Positions 12,035-21,502 of a stretch of DNA of 64,000 bases are shown one piece after another (position 1 is the first letter of the stretch; each line of letters opens with the position of its first letter). The translations under genes and the position numbers were made by a program. The stretch is from contig CM072515.1 of the NCBI GenBank assembly GCA_036898135.1, forward strand, positions 23,788,700-23,852,699. The letters run 5' to 3'. Below the pieces are notes generated by a model. It had not been told where the DNA came from. It ran no database searches and worked only from the letters and a program-made list of their open reading frames with translations. This DNA is from Oncomelania hupensis (taxonomy: Eukaryota; Mollusca; Gastropoda; Littorinimorpha; Pomatiopsidae).

Positions 12035-12998
12035 GTTGGTATTATTCTTACCTCTGTAGTATAATGTGTTGGTAGTTTTTGTAATAAAAGTTACAATGGC
12101 TGTGTTGTTATTGAGATTTTCACTAATCAAATTTTAAATTGGAGATAGATCATTTTCTAGTTTGTTTTCTAATCATGTCATAATTAAATCTTGTACATGG
12201 TTTTATAAAGTAGGTTTGTTTGGTCATTCATGTTAATTTAATGATCTGTTTATACATTTGCATGGTTCAGGTGTGGTAAGGGTTTGTTTTTGGGTGGAAC
12301 AACATGTTCCTTGGGATACCTGGCGCTAAGTGGTTGGAGTGAGTGGAAAATGGTATCATGATGAAGAGGATGAAGAAGAGAAAATATATAAATAGGTAGG
12401 TCCACTGCCGCTAGTAAGCTTGGCTAATGCAAGAAATCATCACAAAACATCAACTTTTGCACAGAGAATGTGTCGCAATAAAGCAAATCTATGCAATAAA
12501 ATTAATATGAAAATAAAGATCAAACTTTCATCTTTAAAACTGTATTGTTTGTTTGTGTAAATAAGTTAATAGTATTTGTTTTAAAAGGGTTTGAATGCGG
12601 TAACATTTCGGTATTTTATCGGTCGCGGGAAGCGTCACTACGCGAACGGCGAAGGCACGAAGATTTTACCTCGTTTGTTGAAATCGTGATGGGATCGCTT
12701 AGTTCATTCGTGGATAAAAATAGCTTATGCAAATGAAACGGGAAAACCCGAAGGTTTCTTCCGGTGTAAGTTTCGATGGAAAATTCCATAGTTAATTCTC
12801 TTCAATTACAAGAAAACTGTACATGTTTGGAGAAAAATCTAAATATTGGATGCTTTTTAAAAAAAAAATCCTAACAAAACTTATATATTTTGATAGATAA
12901 GTTCATTACCTTTAATTGGATATGAAAATTATTATTGTAGCTTTGTTTAAAACGTGCCCGTTTAGAAAATTCGACCGGGAGTTATTTTTATTCCAACC

Positions 12999-13065
12999 AT
13001 GGCCGTGACCGGCGATAGCCACGCGGAACACGTCTGTGTTTATGACGAGCTCAGACCTATTCTTG
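12999..13065 (+). CDS. Candidate alternative first coding exon (internal promoter) or nested mini-gene
   Basis: ACCATGG starts a frame reading MAVTGDSHAEHVCVYDELRP and ending in the strong donor G|GTAAGTAA. The local DNA is richer in CpG than the surrounding intron, as expected of an unmethylated promoter. The exon ends in phase 1, so it can join either 13938 (giving RPILEDSAYARLEAYV) or the REV3L exon at 15133. I do not recognise the sequence. It could be a REV3L alternative start, a small independent gene, or a transposon remnant. Confidence 0.35.
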
Positions 13066-13937
13066 GTAAGTAACGTGCTTTTTTCTTTCGTTTTTAGTGT
13101 GTCATTCGCTGATCTTTTAAAGATAATTGAAATGTTTTTATTTTGTTAAGTTGTCATATGCTTTAGACTCACAGTCACACGATCGATTTCTTAGCAAGTG
13201 CTTCTACTTGTTCTAGTAGTGAAACGGAGTCCTTCGTAGCGATCGATTTTTGTAAAATTACGGTTCTATTTTTGAAATTCAACAAGAAGAACAAGTGGAA
13301 AGATGAATGATATACCATTGAAATTAATGTTATCTTTTTTATTACTGCAATAGCTAAAGAAAAATCATTTTTTTCAAGCGTTTATTTCGGTAGGGAAAAA
13401 TAATTAAGTACTTCCGGTGGAAAGTGAAAGTACAACTAAAGTGTTCGAAATTTGTTTTATTAAAATTTAAGTTAACTAATGATTAATATTAGTAGTAATA
13501 GATGTAATGGTAGCATTATAAATATTTTTTTTCAGGTTTTCATTAGATCTTATAAATTAAAAATTGAACCTATACTTTTATACTTTGGCAGAAGTCAATC
13601 TATATAAATTAAAATTTCTCGGTTTTATTATTAAAAACCTTCCTCAGGGTTGAATGTCAAGCTATTCTTTGTTAATCAGCAATGGAAATGGTTTATCAGC
13701 CATCATGCATGCGTTAAAGAATAAAAAATACATTTTCAGATGAATTAAAATGGTTTATACCAGTTGCAGTTGATTTTTATTTTCCATATTACCTTGCCTG
13801 CTTTATCTTGACCTTTTCATTTTGTTGTAATTTTCAGTGGTATACATTTTGCTGAGCTTTATGAAGAGGTAATTACTTGGACAGTAAAAGATTATTTTAT
13901 GAACCATTCAAAATACATAAATACTTTTTCTCTGCAG

Positions 13938-13982
13938 AGGATTCTGCTTATGCCCGACTTGAAGCCTATGTTCTTTCAACTG
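13938..13982 (+). CDS. REV3L: Candidate 45-bp phase-neutral cassette exon
   Basis: It lies between a good acceptor (TTTTTCTCTGCAG) and a good donor (CTG|GTGAGG) and encodes DSAYARLEAYVLSTG. It is a multiple of three and phase 1/1, so REV3L reads through with or without it. If the donor is not used, the frame runs to a stop at 14078. No conservation could be recognised. Confidence 0.4.
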
Positions 13983-15132
13983 GTGAGGGAAGTGGGCGAG
14001 GACGACCACCTTCATTGCCATCTTCTTTACCTCTTACCAACAAATACAGAAATGAAAAAAGACGTGGACATGAATAGTTAAATCAATTTGCAAAGTTTTT
14101 CACTCTTCCTTGTTTTTATCTCTTCTGACTGAACTTTTTTTTAATTGGTAACATTTTTAAAAAAATAATTGTTTTAAAACTTTTTTTTTTTAACTTTAGT
14201 TTTAATTTATTTAACGTCATCTTAACTGTGTGTGTATATATACATATATATAATTCTGATTTTTCCCAACAGTTTAATATATTTTACAATTCTGTGGCAT
14301 TTAGTGATTTTTTTTTTGGGGGGGGGGGTAAAAATTTCATAATTTGTTACCAAAATTTATTTTATTTAATTTATTTATCAAATTTAAGCCTAAATTGATT
14401 TGAAATGTACATATTAAAATTATTCAGTTAATTTCTAACATTTTGATATGTTATACAATTTTGTAGCTTCATTGGAAGCCGAGATATTAAAAATGCATAC
14501 ATCCATTTTTAAATGTAGTGGTCCGTATCATCTTTTAATTCTCCCAAAACAGCTTCCACAAGCATGTTTGCAAGCTTATATTTAAAAATGCAATCATTTA
14601 TATCTGTTAAAAAAAATTAGGCATATTAAATAAGTAATAAAGAAAAGAAATCAATGTTTTTGGACTCTTCAGTCACCTAGTTTAGTATTTCTAGGGTGTC
14701 AAACATACCCCCCTGAGCTGTTTCGGAAAGAAAAATTTTGCTCTTTTTGGGTTGTTTAGAGGACTGTGTTTTATTATTAAAAACTACTTTTGATTCAAAT
14801 GTTTATTATTTGTGTTTTATATGTTGTGGAGAATGCATGAGTGAATGATCATTTGTTTCTAAAGCAAGAGTGTTTCTCAGTGGGTGCTCAAAATGAGAGT
14901 ACGGTGATCGTTTGGTCGTCGCCGACGTTACAGCACTATATAAAAACGTCAATATTTCAAAAACTATTGAAGATATTGGGCTCAAATTATGCATGCACAT
15001 TAATTTTAACATATATAATAAAATAAAACTAAAACAACTCAAATAATTTCAATTCTAAAATTGGTGTGGACCTACCTAATATAAATGGTTTAGGTATTAT
15101 TTTACATTGACATGTCTTTCCCCCATCAACAG

Positions 15133-15361
15133 ATGAAGATGAAGATATAGCAGTAGCTGACCGAACCCTAGTAGACCTTCTGGCCTCGTTGGCACAGGAG
15201 AGCTCTCCATCGTCTTCCCAGCGCAGTGCAGCACAAATGAGCTTGCTGGAGGATCAGGACAGTGTTGTAGGTCAGGGAATCAGCCTCCCGCCTGACAAGG
15301 CAGCAATGGAAGAGGATGAAGAAGAAACCTTGCACATGTCACAGCCACTTCATGCAGCTGG
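15133..15361 (+). CDS. REV3L: REV3L exon, acidic linker with 'DRTLVDLLASLAQES'
   Basis: It encodes VADRTLVDLLASLAQESS, aligning with the family block 'SPDEALVHLLAGLE', and ends HMSQPLHAAG, aligning with 'MSQRWD'. The acceptor AACAG ends at 15132 and the donor GTAAGT starts at 15362. Rich in Asp/Glu runs. Confidence 0.85.
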
Positions 15362-15731
15362 GTAAGTTCTGTTGAAGGTCCAGAGGGGTAGAATTTAGAC
15401 AGCCTTTACCCCCTACCCTGTGTATGTGTGTATACGTATGTGTTTATTGTATGTGTGTTTTGTATGTGTGTCCACCTCCCACCAGTTATCATGACCTTCA
15501 GCATGGAGATATTTATGGGCTTTATAAGTTATTCATTCATTCATTTATTTATTCAATCATTATTGTTATTACCTCACCAGTTGCTATTGCTTCATTCATT
15601 CATGAAAAGTTAATGAATAAATTCGCCTCTTTGATAGACCATGAGTCAGAATCGGAATACTTTACTATTCCCATAAACATAGAGAAGGAGAATTGTATGC
15701 CAAAGTGACATCATTTTCCGCTTATTTGCAG

Positions 15732-15871
15732 TGACAATTTTAACCTTGAGGGCTTGGATTCTACTTGGAATGGATCTTCAGATGGTGAAGACTATGTGAT
15801 GGAAAGTGATGAAAACAACGATGATGCGGATGGCATACCCCAGCTGGATGGGACATCTGATGAGAAGAAAG
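15732..15871 (+). CDS. REV3L: REV3L exon with 'IPQLDGTSDE'
   Basis: It encodes LDSTWNGSSDGEDYVMESDE and then GIPQLDGTSDEKK. The IPQLDGT.DE block is diagnostic of REV3L just before its giant exon. The acceptor TTTGCAG ends at 15731 and the donor GTAACT starts at 15872. Phase 1 out, matching the giant exon. Confidence 0.92.
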
Positions 15872-15910
15872 GTAACTTTTGTTTTTGCCCGGAGCATGTG
15901 ATCACGTTTT

Positions 15911-16659
15911 GACTCGCATACATAGCAATGTGAGTCTTATGTACCCCCCTCCCCTCACCACCACTCCCCTTTCCCTCTTCAACATTTTTAATCTAGATTT
16001 TTTGCAAATCTGTATATATATAAATCGGTGTATATGTATCGATATAAATTCCTAAATAGGCCAAAAATGACATTTTAAAAAAGAAATGTGTCCATTAATT
16101 CGTTCGACTGTCAAGTGTCAGCCGTCCATCTCTACAAAACTTGCAAGTGGATTAATATCTCAGAAACTGTTTCAACTATCACAACCTAACTTGTTTAGAT
16201 GGTGTATAGCCACGAGACCTGACAAATGATCAGTGAATAAATGACTTCACTTCAAGGTCATGAGCACTTTTGACTCACCTGCATAGCAATGTGAGTATAT
16301 GTACTCACACCTTCCACCTCCCCACCCCCCCCACCCCCCCAACACATTTTTTTATAGAGTTTGCAAATCTGTGTGAGAGGAGTACTAAAAAGTCAAAAAA
16401 TTACATTTTAAAACAAGGTGTATCCATCTGTCAGTCTGCTATTGCCACCGTCTGTGTGCAAAACTTGCAAGGGTATTAATATCTCAGAATCTATTTCAAC
16501 TATCTCAACCACATTTGGTAAGATGGTATATAACCATTAGACCTCATAAATGATCAATGAATGAATGACTTCACTTCAAGGTCAAGGTCACAGGGTCAAC
16601 AAATGTTAGTCAAAAATGAAAATTTTTCACAAAATTTAACTTTTTCCCTAGGTTATTAA
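15911..16659 (+). repeat. Helitron/pearl-like repeat, 5' part (two tandem segments)
   Basis: Two related segments start with a hairpin-forming GACTCNC...GCAATGTGAGT (15911-15936 and 16272-16296). Each is followed by CTTGCAAGNGNATTAATATC and 'TTTCAACTATC'; the second also carries AAGGTCAAGGTCACAGGGTCA. Related parts recur at 35653-35816 and 38486-38615. The layout matches small Helitron-derived (pearl-type) elements known in molluscs, by analogy only. Its continuation resumes at 20174 after nested insertions. Confidence 0.55.
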
Positions 16660-16851
16660 CCCTTTTACAAGTGGAGCGACATTCCAGGGCTTGTAATTTT
16701 CCGCTTTTCCGCGAATTTCCGCTTTTTAAAAAAAAAATCCGCCGATAAATTTATGGTTTTCCGCCGAAAAAAAAAATAGTGTTTTACAACAATTTTCCTC
16801 CAATGACAAAGTGTTTTGTGCGTTCCCTCAAGTCAAACGGAAACACGGAAC

Positions 16852-16862
16852 TGCGCATGCGC
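16852..16862. promoter_or_regulatory. Palindromic NRF1-type site upstream of the PIP-box ORF
   Basis: TGCGCATGCGC matches the consensus for nuclear respiratory factor 1, a common core-promoter motif of animal housekeeping genes. It lies 24 bases before the ATG at 16886. Whether it works as a promoter is inference. Confidence 0.35.
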
Positions 16863-16885
16863 GTGTCTTTATCGTAACCGGTAAA

Positions 16886-17419
16886 ATGGAAGGAAGACGC
16901 ATTGTTCAGTGTGGCGAAGCCTTTGATGATATTGGCGTGAAAAACGCATGGAGGTGGGAGACATTCTCTGCAAGTCAGACTGTGAGATATTGGTTGATGG
17001 CGCATGGTAAGTCAGCGGTTGAATACTTCCAGAAGCAAGACCCCTTGAAAGAAGCAGTTGACCCAGAACTGGTCAAAAACATGACAACAGCATGGAAGAG
17101 AGACAATGATAGAATACAAAGCAACAAACAAGCTAGTGGAACTGCTGCAGAAGAGCTGGGTGTCAACCCTCAAAAAGTGACAACAAAGAGAAAAGCAATG
17201 GAGAACTTGCTGTCAGAGGCTAAAAAAGCTAAGCAGTTTCATGCAACTGCAGGGCAAGTGTGCAGCACTCATCCTTCAGTCAGTGCTGATGCACACTCTG
17301 TGAAGTCTGGGTGCTGCACCCAGCAAGCTGTCAGCGTTGGCACAGCACCACAAAAACCTGTTCAGGGAAACTGCGGCCACAAACAAACCAGTCTCTCCAA
17401 ATTCTTCAAACATACATGA
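16886..17419 (+). CDS. Unrecognised 177-aa protein with C-terminal PIP-box
   Basis: The frame is open from 16811, but the ATG at 16886 (AAAATGG context) is preferred because it follows the NRF1-like site and begins MEGRRIVQCGEAFDD. The protein is moderately basic, with a Trp-containing N-terminal part (AWRWETFSASQTVRYWL), a lysine-rich middle (TTKRKAMENLLSEAKKAKQF), and a Ser/Cys-rich tail. The last residues are QTSLSKFFKHT: Q-x-x-L-x-x-F-F is the canonical PCNA-interacting peptide. No transposase catalytic motif is present. I do not recognise the family. It may be a captured host gene, or the accessory or N-terminal part of a hAT transposase. It is intact over 534 bp amid decayed elements. 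Confidence 0.55.
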   Translation: MEGRRIVQCGEAFDDIGVKNAWRWETFSASQTVRYWLMAHGKSAVEYFQKQDPLKEAVDPELVKNMTTAWKRDNDRIQSNKQASGTAAEELGVNPQKVTTKRKAMENLLSEAKKAKQFHATAGQVCSTHPSVSADAHSVKSGCCTQQAVSVGTAPQKPVQGNCGHKQTSLSKFFKHT

Positions 17420-17799
17420 ACTAAGCCATTGCCAGTGAAAATACAGTTTCAAGATTGGGACTGTGCATCAAAATATATATAACTAAATTTGGACTTTATT
17501 GGTGAACAATGACTGTCAGCTGAGCATCAGTGCGTGTTTACACTTAGATTTACTTTGTATTTTGTTGGTGAATAATAACTGTAAGATGTGCATTTATGAA
17601 GACAGGCTACTTCAAGAGTTCAGCTGTGTGTAAGCAAGGTAATCTTTCCTTAACTGTCAGACTGAGTATTTTGCTCATTAAAAATGCAGCGCTACAATTG
17701 GTATTCGGTGGGGGGCGTCATTGCTGTGCACCGCTTTCCAGCACTTAGGTGGCCCCGGCCATTTTCCTCTTTTTTAACTCCAGACCATTACAAGCCCTG

Positions 17800-17915
17800 T
17801 AGACCTCATAAATGATCAATGAATGAATGGCTTCACGTCAAGGTCACAGGGTCAACAAATATTAGTCAAAAATGACAACTTTTCACAAAATTTTACTTTT
17901 TCCCTAGGTTATTAA
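17800..17915 (+). repeat. Second copy of Helitron-like segment flanking the hAT-like element
   Basis: Positions 17800-17915 repeat 16535-16659 with a few mismatches (TAGACCTCATAAATGATC ... CCCTAGGTTATTAA). The two copies bracket the PIP-box element. Confidence 0.8.
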
Positions 17916-18950
17916 TAGGTAGTCAAAGCCCTTCATTGGCTCTTGTCCGCTCGCCAGTTTTGACCCAGTTTTGACTTCACTTTCAACACTTATTATTAAT
18001 GTAAAACTGCATTAAAACGAACAGTGGCTGTATTCAAATAAAAATTGAAAGCTTTATCTTTACATCTGTGTTGTTTTTAATGCATGTTTATGCGAAAGAT
18101 TCCGAGAAAACAGCTTTTGAATACGCCCCTATCCGAGCGCTGAATGGCGGTGCGGAAAAAGTTGTCAGCGTCGTTTGCTGAGAGGGGCTCATTTCAAAGT
18201 CTAAGCGCTTTGCGATACTTCATTGGATGGCCTAAAAATAAGAACCAATGAGAAGTTCGGATACTTAGCTTCATTTACATATAAATATGGTGGGCTCTCG
18301 TGTGTAAATCTTTTGTTACGAGCCGAACAAAGTGGATAAAGCGATTTTGATGTAAGTTTGATTTTAACTAGAAGTTTAAAAATTAGCAAGGAATAAAGAG
18401 CAGACTTTCCTTTATAAAACTAGGGTATTTATTAATTTGTGCATTACTGTATCGCGGAGCGCTTTGCCGTAGAAAAGTGTAACCAAACGGTGTTCGGGAA
18501 TTCTTGCGGTCATGGCGAACTTGTAGGCCTATTCAGCGACACGAGTGCTGAGCGTAGTAGCACACTAGTAGGCCTATAATTTGCCGGCGCGCACTGCGAA
18601 TTTGATGATTTCCCAACTTTGAAGCACCAAAACGGCTGAACATTACATGGGATAGGCCTGAAGAAAATTGGGCTTGGAGTATAACATATGAAGGGGTTAC
18701 CTGTCAAAAATCAGCTTTCTGGTATCAATATTGGCTTCACTTTGAGACTCCAAAGTTGTCAATTTCTTCAATTCCAAAACGTTGCCAAAAAACCACCAAC
18801 ATTCGGCATTTTCAAACATTAATAACTTTTTACCTATTTGTCCTATGGGGAAAAAAAATATACCACTGTGTTCAGAATGAAAAGCTCTTTAAATCTATGT
18901 CAGTTTTGTGATGAGGAAATCATTTTTTAAAAATGGCTTTTGACTACCTA
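17916..18950. mobile_element. DNA element with TAGGTAGTCAAA terminal inverted repeats
   Basis: The left end TAGGTAGTCAAAGCC is mirrored at the right as GGCTTTTGACTACCTA. It is flanked by the direct repeat TTATTAA (17909-17915 and 18951-18957), a candidate 7-bp target duplication; an alternative reading is a TA duplication. Over 1,035 bp no transposase is recognised, so it is non-autonomous. Superfamily undetermined. Confidence 0.6.
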
Positions 18951-18953
18951 TTA

Positions 18954-20173
18954 TTAACCCTTTTACAAGCGGAGCGACATAGAGCGACCAAAAATATTGC
19001 TATTGCACGTAATAGCAGACCACGTCATTACCAGCCGGGAACAGTCGGCTGGTAATGACGTGGTCTGCTCAGCGGCTGCCATGTGCACATCTATTTATAG
19101 CAATGTGCAAGACTCTCGCACACATGATCGTGATTTTCTGCGGTTTCCGGGGGAGTTTTCACTGCATTTTTAGAGTGTGTAGACCGCACACAGTGAATTT
19201 TCAAAGTTTGATTGAATTTTGAGAGGCGGAGAATTATGGTGTCAGATTCTTGCATAATCTTATGAAGAGCATGACCTATTTGAAGGATTTTAGGAGGCTG
19301 GTTTGGTGCAGGTGAATGATGGAGAGGAAAGTGATTTGGACTCGGTGTTCCCGATTACGCACAGTAGTGCGTCAATTACGCACAAAATATGAAAAATGAC
19401 GCAGGAAAATTTGCATGTGTGCGTCCTGAGGACGCACACATTTTTTTCGAATCGCTGAAGTCAAAAATACGACCAACGAGTGGCGAACTAATTCAAGGCA
19501 TAATCAGAATCAGAACCCAACTGAGACTGCCATTGCAGACGATTAAAGATTGTGTCGGGAGTTGTCGTCCTTAAAAATCGCATGCGCGCGTATTGTAAAC
19601 TTCCTCCAAGCAATACATTCACTGAACAGAAGAAATCTTCGTTAATCCATTCTTTGATAGAACTATCATACACGATCATGTCACTTCTGACTTGGTTGAC
19701 TGGGCCCAAAACCCGTTCATCCACCGATTTGGGGACTCTCAAAATTTGCACAAGGACTCTTAAAATTTTATACCTGGGAGTCCCAAGGACTCTCATTTTT
19801 TGTGTGTGGAGGGAACACTGGGACTTTCACTTTGATGATCTGTTTCTGTCGGATTTGTTTAAAAGCAACGATAAACAATCTGTGCTTTATTACTTGTGGC
19901 AGTGATCGTATTGCTGCATGTTGTGCAGTATGCAATGTTGACATTCAGAATTTTTTCCCAGTTTCAACACATTGTAAAAATGTATGTGTAACAGTTCATT
20001 TTGAAGAAAAATATGTGGTTGATTTATTAATAATGACGAATGGGGAATAATTTTGGGTGGTGCATTTTTAATTAATTTGTGCATGTGCATAGTGTAGCAT
20101 TTTGACGGCGTTACTTGCCTTGACATAGGAAATAGTAGCTGATAAGTCTTTAGGCCCCTGTAAAGAAAGTTAA
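18954..20173. mobile_element. TTAA-flanked piggyBac-like element
   Basis: It begins TTAACCCTTTTACAAG and ends with CTGTAAAGAAAGTTAA, a degenerate inverted match. Removing it (and one TTAA) rejoins GGTTATTAA to TATTGAACTTA, which is the uninterrupted sequence at 38609-38626. No recognisable transposase; frames such as 19552-19905 are open but unlike any family I know. Confidence 0.75.
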
Positions 20174-20745
20174 TATTGAACTTATGATTCCTTGATGCAT
20201 GATGGATATCAATGAGACACACATCCTATACAAAGTTGGTCAACCTCACTCCAAGATCAAAGTCACTGGAGCTGTCCAAAGTCAGTTTAGGTGCTTTGAA
20301 GTGACCCTGATAGGAGAGACATAATGCTCAAACTTGCATTTAAAGATTATAGATTGATCTTTCATATAAGTTCTGTTTTGCTTTGATCTTGAAGGTCAAG
20401 GTCATTTTAGGCTTTGCAGAAACATACCCTCCCCCCTCCCCCACCCCAAAAGGTCACCATACAGTGGAATGGCTGTTTATCTAATCCATTGTATGGGTTG
20501 GGTTATTGATCAGACATGCATGAGAGGTCACGTGAAGGTTAAGGTCATCCCAAGGTCAAGATCACTAAAGGTCAAGGTCATCCCAAGGTTACTGTTGGTT
20601 TTGCGTAATACAACTTTTGCAGTAGTTTATTTGATAGTACATGAGTGTAGTTGGGTTTTTATGAGTTTTCTGGGCACTCGTTTACTTTTTAAATATTGCT
20701 GGTTCCATAATGAGCATATGAGTCATATGGGCTTTGCCATTCTAG
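20174..20745 (+). repeat. Helitron/pearl-like repeat, 3' part copy A
   Basis: It starts TATTGAACTTATGATTC and ends GGGCTTTGCCATTCTAG|T. It contains several AAGGTCAAGGTCAT units. The CTAG terminus preceded by a short GGC-TTT-GCC hairpin resembles a Helitron 3' end. Copies B (20762-21400) and C (38616-39234) share both ends. Confidence 0.55.
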
Positions 20746-20761
20746 TTTTTTAATTAAATGA

Positions 20762-21400
20762 TATTGAACTTATTACTCTTTGATGCATAATAAATATCAA
20801 TGAGACACACATATTACGTAAATTTGATCAACCTCACTCCAAGGTTAAGGTCTGTGGAGCTGTCCAAAATCGGTTCATATTTGTATTTTGAAGTGACCTT
20901 GACCTATGAGAAATATAATGTCCAAGCTTGTTGTATTTAGATATGTTAGATTGATCTTTCATATATGTTCCATTTTTGCGCTGATCTTCAAAATCAAGGT
21001 CATTTTAGAACTTGCACAAACATAAAAGAAAATAGGTAATCATACAGTGGAATGGCTGTATTTTTAACCCATAGTATGCAACAACATTGGGTTATTTGAT
21101 CATACATGAACATGAGAGGTCATGTGAAGGTAAAGGTCATCCCATTGTCAAGTCATTGAAGGTCAAGGTCATCCCAAGGTCACTTTAAAAAAAAAAAAGC
21201 ATAATACAATTTTTGATTTAGTTTATTTGATCTAGTGTATTTGGAGCCAGATGTAAAGAGCATAGAAAGATCAGAGTCAGTATTACTATGCATTTTAATG
21301 CCACCGTTTCATTTTGTTTTTTTTCTGGGCATTCATTTGCATGTTAAATATTGCAAATTCCCTTAGGAGCATTTGAGTCATTTTGGCTTTGCCCTTCTAG
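20762..21400 (+). repeat. Helitron/pearl-like repeat, 3' part copy B
   Basis: This is a tandem copy of 20174-20745: same start (TATTGAACTTATTAC), same CAAGGTCA clusters, same GGCTTTGCCCTTCTAG end. Its 3' end lies about 100 bp before the giant REV3L exon. Confidence 0.6.
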
Positions 21401-21502
21401 TTTTTTATGGAGAAAATAGAATTTGTATTATGAGATGATGTTTTCTGTGTAAAGTTTGTCTTTGTGTCTTTTGTTTGCAAATCTGTTTTGTTTGTGTTTC
21501 AG

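Larger units (their letters stand above)
12035..15132. other. REV3L intron with possible internal first exon and 45-bp cassette
   Basis: This intron contains a CpG-rich stretch at about 12590-13080, a Kozak-like ATG with a strong donor (12999-13065) and a splice-bounded segment at 13938-13982. The rest is AT-rich with a nine-G run at about 14321. No other gene recognised. Confidence 0.5.
16685..17799 (+). mobile_element. hAT-like element with short TIRs and an intact ORF
   Basis: The ends form an inverted repeat, CAGGGCTTGTAAT at 16685-16697 and ATTACAAGCCCTG at 17787-17799. CAGGG/CCCTG termini are typical of hAT elements. No 8-bp target duplication is visible. Instead a ~146-bp direct repeat of the host sequence flanks it (see findings). 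It carries one open frame (16886-17419) and an NRF1-like site upstream. Confidence 0.55.

Noticed and set aside
19552..19905. 117-codon frame in the TTAA element as a gene
   Set aside because: No known domain or splice sites; the surrounding repeat is non-autonomous. Kept only as part of the element.
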